A DNA stretch of 5,756 nucleotides from assembly GCA_017420625.1 (NCBI GenBank), contig JAFOIR010000330.1, positions 1-5,756 on the forward strand, read 5' to 3'. Position 1 is the stretch's first letter. Every line of letters begins with the position of its first letter. The notes beneath the pieces were generated by a model. It saw nothing but the letters and a program-made list of their open reading frames with translations. It did no database searches and was not told the DNA's origin. The translations under genes and the position numbers were made by a program. Below, piece after piece: positions 1 through 3,914 of the stretch. Origin of the DNA: Bacillota bacterium. Lineage in GTDB: Bacteria; Bacillota_A; Clostridia; Lachnospirales; Bianqueaceae.

Positions 1-269
1 CCGGATCTGGTCAGGCTGTAAGAACGCAGTTTAGGGCTGCTTCCTTCGATCAGATCCGTAACATCGACGCCGAAAGCCAGCGCGCAGCGATAAAGAAATG
101 CGAACGTCAGATCGCTCTGTCCGGTTTCACATGCTTTATATTCTGCCTCTGTTACACCGGTATTCTTCGCCATCTCGGTGATCGAATAGCCGGCGATGTC
201 TCTCAGTTCGCGAATACGTCCTGCGACTTCCTGGATCTTGAAACCCAGTCCCGTAGTCTGATTAGCCAT
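1..269 (-). CDS. XRE-family helix-turn-helix regulator, N-terminal part (gene runs off the window)
   Basis: Reading from ATG at 269-267, 89 codons are open to the window edge with no stop. The protein begins MANQTTGLGFKIQEVAG. Residues about 18-75 form a typical XRE/Cro-type DNA-binding domain: IRELRDIAGYSITEMAKNTG (helix 1 to the turn), then the recognition region around VTEAEYKACETG and the closing segment FGVDVTDLIEG. The start is chosen because AGGAGG at 279-274 lies just upstream; its 4-nt spacing is short but no better start exists. From family knowledge, regulators with this pattern (E-x-Y-x-x-x-E-x-G, then FLY-x-CA, then GVD) often carry a C-terminal cupin sensor domain. The last visible residues (LRSYSLTRS) could be where it begins, but that part is outside the window, so the cupin is inference. 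The gene lies directly downstream of a T-box leader and should be controlled by it. Its regulon and ligand cannot be told from here. Confidence 0.85.
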   Translation of the reverse strand, partial: MANQTTGLGFKIQEVAGRIRELRDIAGYSITEMAKNTGVTEAEYKACETGQSDLTFAFLYRCALAFGVDVTDLIEGSSPKLRSYSLTRS

Positions 270-297
270 AGTTCCTCCTATCAGGCGGTAGGTCAAT

Positions 298-332
298 AAA
301 AAACTCGCCTCAAAGCATCCTTTGAGACGAGT
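298..332 (-). terminator. Intrinsic terminator of the T-box switch
   Basis: On the minus strand ACTCGTCTCAAAG (332-320) pairs with CTTTGAGGCGAGT (315-303) across the tetraloop GATG, giving a 13-bp stem with one G-U pair, followed by six T residues (303-298). The left arm contains CTCAAA, which is also the partner of the T-box antiterminator strand, so the two structures are mutually exclusive. It is also the first terminator met by transcripts reading out of the upstream methyltransferase gene. Confidence 0.93.
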
Positions 333-586
333 ATCATCTTCTGAAACCCGCGGTACCACTCAAATTGCATAAAGCTCACACTTCATACCACTCTTTAGGT
401 TCTGACAAACCCTAAGCACTGACGCAGCTATCGCGGGAGAGGTCTACTCATCGAAGCTTTCCTTCAGACTTTCTTCTCTCCGGCTCTGGAGCTACCTTCC
501 CTTCGCAGCCGGCACCGATTTGCACCAACCATCGGCTCTCTGTAACCTTTCCCGCGAACGGACCTCTCCGTCATGGCCTTTCATAG
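298..586 (-). promoter_or_regulatory. T-box riboswitch leader controlling the downstream XRE regulator gene
   Basis: This stretch has no gene. It is a tRNA-sensing T-box leader read on the minus strand. The diagnostic antiterminator sequence GAGTGGTACCGCGGG is at 361-347, with the acceptor-pairing bulge TGGT at 358-355. Upstream are the stem I hallmarks: AGAGAG at 541-536, then an apical hairpin with stem CCGAT (535-531) and ATCGG (519-515) enclosing a GGTTGGTGCAA-type loop. A hairpin at about 465-450 is stem II-like. TTAGGGTT/AACCTAA (416-409 with 402-396) fits stem III. Blocks 569-561 (GGAGAGGTC) and 444-436 (GACCTCTCC) are perfectly complementary over 9 nt and may close the domain. The antiterminator can form by TTTGAG (364-359) pairing with CTCAAA (326-321), which removes the left arm of the terminator at 332-303. 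In the known mechanism an uncharged cognate tRNA stabilises the antiterminator and transcription continues. The specifier triplet is not firmly assigned. Confidence 0.94.
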
Positions 587-592
587 AGTGTA

Positions 593-621
593 ATTCTATC
601 ATGTATTGACAGAGCTGTCAA
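593..621 (-). promoter_or_regulatory. Sigma-A-type promoter for the T-box transcript
   Basis: On the minus strand TTGACA (621-616) is followed after exactly 17 nt by TAGAAT (598-593), which is a perfect -35 and a -10 with one mismatch. Transcription would start at about 590-586, just upstream of the T-box stem I. The -35 lies inside the last codons of the methyltransferase gene and the stop codon TGA (601-599) sits in the spacer, so the two units are packed without a gap. Confidence 0.85.
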
Positions 622-1420
622 GTAAAAACCGCTGTCTTATCGATTCATAAAGCATCATTCCGGATGCAATCGCCGCATTCAGCGATTCTGCCTGTCCCGG
701 CATCGGGATTTTGACCAGGATGTCAGCCGCTTTGGCAGCCTTTTCTGACAGTCCGGCCCCTTCATTGCCGATCAGAATCGCAACCGATCCGGTCATGTCT
801 GTTTCCCACGGAGTTTTCTCTCCTTTGAGATGAGCCGCAATCAGCCGGACGCCTTTTTTCTGAAGAACGGGAGCCAGTTCCTCCACTGTCGGGAAAGAGA
901 TCACCGGCAGATGGAGTAAAGAACCCATGCTGGATCGAACCACTTTCGGATTGTACAGATCCGATGTGCCTTTGCTGACGAAGACGGCTGCCGCACCGGC
1001 TGCATCGGCTGTTCGAAGGATCGTTCCGACATTGCCGGGATCCTGCAGATCTTCCAGCACGACAAAAAGCGGATCCTTCTTCTGAAGCAGCTCTTTCACA
1101 TTCCATTTTTTCCGGTGAACGATCGCCAGGATACCCTGAGGGTTCTCGGTATCACCCAGACGTTTAAAGAGTGCCCGGTTCACCCGGTATATCGGGAAGG
1201 CAGAGCCTTCCAGTGAGCGGATATATCCGGGATTCTGATCGCAGAATCCATCCTCCAGCCACAGAGAGTCTATGTCCCACCCGGAAGAAAGGACCTCGTC
1301 GACCGACCGGAGACCTTCCGCTGTAAAAACAGCCGATTTTCTGGCTTCCTTCTGATTCTGGTATTTGACCGCCTGCTTATAGGATGCATTCTGTGCACTG
1401 GTAATTGATTTGATTTCCAT
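599..1420 (-). CDS. TrmH/SpoU-family RNA 2'-O-ribose methyltransferase
   Basis: This complete 273-residue protein has the two-domain layout of the SpoU/TrmH (SPOUT) family, which transfers methyl from S-adenosylmethionine to a ribose 2'-OH in rRNA or tRNA. Residues about 25-105 are the L30e-like substrate-binding domain (VFTAEGLRSVDEVL, ending GILAIV). Residues about 118-265 are the knotted catalytic domain. Motif 1 is LEDLQDPGNVGTILRTADA (122-140), with the conserved N130 and R136. Motif 2 is IGNEGAGLS (217-225), with E220. Motif 3 is IPMPGQAESLNAAIASG (238-254), with S246 and N248. Length and motifs resemble the YsgA/RlmB-like group, but the exact target nucleotide cannot be read from sequence. 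The start at 1420 is supported by GAGG at 1431-1428 with 7-nt spacing. It follows rpsR by 60 nt, with an intrinsic terminator in between and no room for a separate promoter in that gap, so expression probably depends on read-through. The last codons overlap the next promoter. Confidence 0.93.
   Translation of the reverse strand: MEIKSITSAQNASYKQAVKYQNQKEARKSAVFTAEGLRSVDEVLSSGWDIDSLWLEDGFCDQNPGYIRSLEGSAFPIYRVNRALFKRLGDTENPQGILAIVHRKKWNVKELLQKKDPLFVVLEDLQDPGNVGTILRTADAAGAAAVFVSKGTSDLYNPKVVRSSMGSLLHLPVISFPTVEELAPVLQKKGVRLIAAHLKGEKTPWETDMTGSVAILIGNEGAGLSEKAAKAADILVKIPMPGQAESLNAAIASGMMLYESIRQRFLLDSSVNT
606..621. repeat. Perfect palindrome overlapping the -35 box of the T-box promoter
   Basis: TTGACAG (606-612) and CTGTCAA (615-621) are perfect inverted repeats separated by 2 bp. 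The right arm contains the whole -35 hexamer of the minus-strand promoter. A site of this shape and position could be an operator for a dimeric repressor, but part of the symmetry may simply follow from the consensus -35, and the sequence also encodes the methyltransferase C-terminus. Seen directly: the repeat. Inferred: any protein binding. Confidence 0.4.
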
Positions 1421-1432
1421 CCTGTTTCCTCG

Positions 1433-1467
1433 AAAAACAAAGAGAGTCTGCCGCTCGGGCAGACTCT
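1433..1467 (-). terminator. Intrinsic terminator after rpsR, abutting the methyltransferase ribosome binding site
   Basis: On the minus strand AGAGTCTGCC (1467-1458) pairs perfectly with GGCAGACTCT (1452-1443) over 10 bp around the 5-nt loop CGAGC. A T-rich run follows (CTTTGTTTTT, about 1442-1433). The run is interrupted by G at 1438, so termination may be partial. The Shine-Dalgarno GAGG of the methyltransferase (1431-1428) begins two bases after the run ends. Confidence 0.85.
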
Positions 1468-1480
1468 TCTTGGGTCTTGA

Positions 1481-1738
1481 TTAGTCGTCGATATAGGGCA
1501 GCAGAGACATATGTCTTGCACGCTTAACTGCTGTAGTGATGTCACGCTGGTGCATCGAGCAGGTACCAGTAATACGACGGGGAAGGATCTTGCCGCGCTC
1601 GGAGATGAATTTTCTCAGTTTGGCAACATCTTTATAATCAATTTTCTCATTGGGATTCGCGCAGAAAACGCAAACTTTTTTGCGGCGGCGCATCATGGGA
1701 CGTCTTTTCTGCGGAGCCCCTGTCGTAGTTTCAGGCAT
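1481..1738 (-). CDS. rpsR: 30S ribosomal protein S18, zinc-binding (C+) form
   Basis: This 85-residue protein carries the S18 signature: [13 protein letters not shown], then [20 protein letters not shown], then [20 protein letters not shown] and a closing LLPY. S18 sits on the platform of the 30S subunit and binds 16S rRNA together with S6. The four potential zinc ligands C23, C26, C60 and H63 are all present, so this is the zinc-ribbon-like C+ type, not the zinc-free paralogue many bacteria use under zinc starvation. The basic N-terminal tail ([11 protein letters not shown]) is typical. The start at 1738 is set by AGGAGG at 1753-1748 with 9-nt spacing. It is third in the rpsF-ssb-rpsR operon, 24 nt after ssb, and is followed by a terminator. 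No anomalies were seen. Confidence 0.98.
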   Translation of the reverse strand: MPETTTGAPQKRRPMMRRRKKVCVFCANPNEKIDYKDVAKLRKFISERGKILPRRITGTCSMHQRDITTAVKRARHMSLLPYIDD

Positions 1739-1762
1739 TTCTATTTTCCTCCTTTGGTCAGA

Positions 1763-2344
1763 TTAGAAGGGCAGATCTTCGTCACCTTCGATGTCTGTAT
1801 CGATCGGCATGAATCCATCGGTAGGAGCCTGCTGAACCGGCTGAGCAGGTGCTGCCTGCTGCTGGGGATATCCCGCACCTGCAGGTGCAAAATCCTGACT
1901 GACCGGCTGCTGATAAGCATTCGGCTGTGCCGCTGTCTGCTGGTAAGAAGACGCCTGCGGCTGCTGTTGATAGTTCTGCTGAGAATAGGAATTCTGCTGA
2001 GACGAACCACGATTTTCAAAGGATCCGCGGCTTTCCGCAAAATACTGTTCTGTAACGATGACATCGGTGGTATAGCGCTTGTTGCCATCTCTGTCGGTGT
2101 AGCTTCCATTGCGAAGCTCGCCTACGACAGCAACCATCATACCCTTTTTGAAATACTTTCCGGCAAACTCGCCTCTGTTGCCAAAAGCAACGATATTAAA
2201 GAAATCGGCATCCGGCTCGCCGTCCCGTCTGTAGGAACGATTGACAGCCAGAGAATAACGGCCGACGGCCGTTCCGCTGGAGCCCTGAGAATAACGGACT
2301 TCCGGATCCTTCGTGAGTCTGCCCATTAAAATGACTTTGTTCAT
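1763..2344 (-). CDS. ssb: Single-stranded DNA-binding protein
   Basis: This 193-residue Ssb coats single-stranded DNA during replication, repair and recombination and recruits partner proteins through its acidic tail. Residues 1-105 form the OB fold, opening MNKVILMGRLTKDPEVRY and including the FFNIVAFG strand and the KKGMMVAVVGELRNGSY segment. Phe replaces Trp at several DNA-stacking positions (F48, F49, F54), and there is no Trp in the protein. Residues about 106-175 are a low-complexity linker rich in Gln, Ala, Pro, Tyr and Ser. The C-terminus DIEGDEDLPF is the canonical partner-binding tip. The start at 2344 has AGGGG at 2356-2352 with 7-nt spacing. The gene lies 27 nt after rpsF and 24 nt before rpsR, so it is co-transcribed with both. 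Length is in the usual range for this family. Confidence 0.98.
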   Translation of the reverse strand: MNKVILMGRLTKDPEVRYSQGSSGTAVGRYSLAVNRSYRRDGEPDADFFNIVAFGNRGEFAGKYFKKGMMVAVVGELRNGSYTDRDGNKRYTTDVIVTEQYFAESRGSFENRGSSQQNSYSQQNYQQQPQASSYQQTAAQPNAYQQPVSQDFAPAGAGYPQQQAAPAQPVQQAPTDGFMPIDTDIEGDEDLPF

Positions 2345-2371
2345 AACAAAACCCCTTTCGGTTTGTGCTGA

Positions 2372-2662
2372 TTACTCTCCTTCTCTGAGAATCAGGTAAC
2401 GGAGCACGGTTTCGTTTCTGAGACGCATTTCTTTTTCAAGTTCGACAGCCATTTCCGGAACAGCATCGACCTTGATGAAATAGAAATACCCTTCGCTTTC
2501 TTTGCGGATCTCGTAAGCAAGTTTCTTCTTGCCCCACTCGTCCACCTCAGCTACGGTACCGCCATACTTCGTGATGTAGCCTTTGATCAGTTCCAACTCC
2601 GATGCACGGGCTTCGTCGGTCAGCACGGAAGAAAGAACAACGGCAACTTCATAACGGTTCAT
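2372..2662 (-). CDS. rpsF: 30S ribosomal protein S6
   Basis: This 96-residue protein matches S6. It opens MNRYEVAVVLSSVLTDE and has the conserved GGTVAEVDEWGKKKLAYEIRK segment (35-54), the aromatic strand EGYFYFIKVDA (57-67), and the helix and final strand NETVLRYLILREGE. S6 pairs with S18 on the 30S platform, which fits the presence of rpsR in the same operon. It is the first gene of the operon; the start at 2662 has a strong AAGGAGGTG sequence (AGGAGG at 2676-2671, 8-nt spacing). The leader is about 60 nt long. In several bacteria an S6:S18 complex represses this operon by binding the leader. No clear match to that RNA motif is visible here, only a short hairpin. The C-terminus lacks the long acidic extension found in some species. 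Confidence 0.97.
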   Translation of the reverse strand: MNRYEVAVVLSSVLTDEARASELELIKGYITKYGGTVAEVDEWGKKKLAYEIRKESEGYFYFIKVDAVPEMAVELEKEMRLRNETVLRYLILREGE

Positions 2663-2690
2663 CGTTTACACCTCCTTTTGGTCTTTGGCC

Positions 2691-2704
2691 CTCCCTGAAG
2701 GGAG
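2691..2704 (-). other. Small hairpin in the rpsF 5' leader
   Basis: On the minus strand CTCCC (2704-2700) pairs with GGGAG (2695-2691) around a TTCA loop, within the untranslated leader between the predicted transcription start (about 2722) and the rpsF ribosome binding site. It could be part of an S6:S18 autoregulatory element or have no role. No CCG loop element of the known motif was recognised. Confidence 0.35.
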
Positions 2705-2728
2705 AACAAGGATAAAATCCAGAAAAAT

Positions 2729-2757
2729 AGTATAGCACAGAGAAAACTCTATTGCAA
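2729..2757 (-). promoter_or_regulatory. Sigma-A-type promoter of the rpsF-ssb-rpsR operon
   Basis: On the minus strand TTGCAA (2757-2752) is followed after 17 nt by TATACT (2734-2729). The start of transcription would be near 2722, giving a leader of about 60 nt. The -35 box begins only 11 nt after the T-run of the pfkA terminator, so the operon is insulated from pfkA and independently expressed. Confidence 0.82.
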
Positions 2758-2768
2758 GCATTATTTTC

Positions 2769-2800
2769 AAAAAATCTGCCCCGGATTTTCATCCGGGGCA
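2769..2800 (-). terminator. Intrinsic terminator of pfkA
   Basis: On the minus strand TGCCCCGGAT (2800-2791) pairs perfectly with ATCCGGGGCA (2786-2777) over 10 bp around a GAAA tetraloop, then GA and six T residues (2774-2769). This is a strong Rho-independent terminator located 20 nt after the pfkA stop codon. Confidence 0.95.
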
Positions 2801-2820
2801 TCCTGCTTTGGAGGTCTTTC

Positions 2821-3837
2821 TTAATGGTAGGTTGAAACACGATGATTGACTCGTTCAATATCGAAGCTCGGACGTTTTTCCATCGCCAGCGCTTCATCGA
2901 TATCAAAGTCAACATATTTTTCATCACGGTAAGCTACCACACGGTTGTTCTTGCCGGCCAGCAGCAGATCGACCGCATAGACACCCATCATCGTAGCATG
3001 TTTGATATCCACGGCTGTCGGAATACCGCCGCGCTGAACATGACCAAGGATGGTCGCACGGGTTTCGATACCAGTTTCTTCTTCAATCGTTTCCGCTATT
3101 TGCTGGCTCGTTAATCCCAGTAATTTCGGAATGCCTTCCGAAACAACAATGATGTTGTGCTTCTTGCCTCTGGCACGATTTGCCTGAATAACTTCCAGAA
3201 TACTTTCAAGGTTGGCTGATTCAGGGTGTTCCGGAATCAGGATCGCGTCCGCACCGCCGCAAAGACCAGCCCAAAGAGCGATCTCACCGCAGTGACGTCC
3301 CATAACTTCCAGAACGGAGCAGCGATAGTGAGAGCCGGATGTATCTCTCAGACGAATAACGGCTTCCAGTGCAATATTGACCGCACTGTCAAAACCGATC
3401 GTATAGTCGCTGCAGGCGATATCCCGATCGATGGTCCCGGGGATACCGACAACATTGATGCCGTGCTTGGAAAGCTTCTGTGCACCCTTCCATGAACCGT
3501 CACCGCCGATGACGACCAGACCGTCGATGCCGTGCGCTTTTGCATTTTCAGCTGCCTGTTTGATCGCGGCAGCTGCTTTATCAGGATCGGGATCGATAAA
3601 CTCAGGGCAGCGTGCCGTATAGAGCACCGTACCGCCATGATGGATAATGTTGCCGACGCTGACCGCTCCGAGGTCTACGATCTCATTGCGCAGAAGACCG
3701 CTGTAACCCTGCATGATGCCTTTAACAGTGACGCCTTTGTTCATGGCTGAACGAGCTGCTGCACGAATGGCCGCATTCATACCCTGTGCATCGCCGCCGC
3801 TGGTCAGAATACCGATGGTTTTGATTTCTTTTGCCAT
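2821..3837 (-). CDS. pfkA: ATP-dependent 6-phosphofructokinase
   Basis: This 338-residue cytosolic enzyme phosphorylates fructose 6-phosphate to fructose 1,6-bisphosphate, the committed step of glycolysis. Motifs in order are LTSGGDAQGMNAAIR (11-25, ATP site), TARCPEF (74-80), GGDGS (111-115), PGTIDRDI (133-140) with catalytic base D137, HYRCSVLEVMGRHCGE (170-185) with R172 and the MGR substrate loop, SEGI (233-236), and TRATILGHVQRGG (259-271). G114 and G134, at the positions that discriminate donors (Gly104 and Gly124 in E. coli numbering), point to ATP and not pyrophosphate. Two departures from the textbook motifs are Q18 where GGDAPGMN has Pro, and R138 where TIDND has Asn. The start at 3837 has GAGGG at 3850-3846 with 8-nt spacing. 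It lies 77 nt after dnaE, with its own promoter in the gap and a strong terminator behind it. Confidence 0.97.
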   Translation of the reverse strand: MAKEIKTIGILTSGGDAQGMNAAIRAAARSAMNKGVTVKGIMQGYSGLLRNEIVDLGAVSVGNIIHHGGTVLYTARCPEFIDPDPDKAAAAIKQAAENAKAHGIDGLVVIGGDGSWKGAQKLSKHGINVVGIPGTIDRDIACSDYTIGFDSAVNIALEAVIRLRDTSGSHYRCSVLEVMGRHCGEIALWAGLCGGADAILIPEHPESANLESILEVIQANRARGKKHNIIVVSEGIPKLLGLTSQQIAETIEEETGIETRATILGHVQRGGIPTAVDIKHATMMGVYAVDLLLAGKNNRVVAYRDEKYVDFDIDEALAMEKRPSFDIERVNHRVSTYH

Positions 3838-3878
3838 TATCTTATCCCTCTTTAAGATTAATAATCATAGATATAGAT

Positions 3879-3907
3879 ATTTTACCGTAAAACCAAGCAA
3901 AATGCAA
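3879..3907 (-). promoter_or_regulatory. Sigma-A-type promoter of pfkA
   Basis: On the minus strand TTGCAT (3907-3902) is followed after 17 nt by TAAAAT (3884-3879), in the dnaE-pfkA gap. Transcription would start at about 3872, giving a leader of about 35 nt. No intrinsic terminator is visible after dnaE, so pfkA may also receive read-through from dnaE. Confidence 0.75.
3880..3892. repeat. Short palindrome overlapping the pfkA -10 box
   Basis: TTTTAC (3880-3885) and GTAAAA (3887-3892) are perfect inverted repeats around a single base. They overlap the pfkA -10 hexamer and the adjoining spacer, a position where a bound repressor would block polymerase. The sequence does not match the catabolite-response element or a Rex site as I know them. 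A palindrome this short in A/T-rich DNA may be chance. Confidence 0.35.
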
Positions 3908-3914
3908 GACAGGA

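Noticed and set aside
386..393. A second GAGTGGTA, 32 nt upstream of the true T-box sequence at 361-354, suggesting a tandem T-box
   Set aside because: It is not followed by ACCGCG and has no second terminator or second stem I. It lies in the linker between stem III and the antiterminator of a single T-box.
599..1420. The methyltransferase as the gene controlled by the T-box
   Set aside because: All genes run on the minus strand, and the T-box and its terminator lie downstream of this gene, so it cannot be attenuated by them.
1511..2329. A plus-strand open frame of 272 codons antisense to ssb and rpsR
   Set aside because: Its translation is rich in Arg, Leu and Ile runs with no recognisable domain, and the opposite strand encodes unmistakable Ssb and S18 with proper ribosome binding sites. 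The open frame is a by-product of their codon use, especially the Gln/Ala-rich Ssb linker.
2821..3837. Pyrophosphate-dependent phosphofructokinase instead of ATP-dependent
   Set aside because: The donor-discriminating positions are Gly in GGDGS and Gly in PGTID; PPi enzymes have Asp and Lys there.
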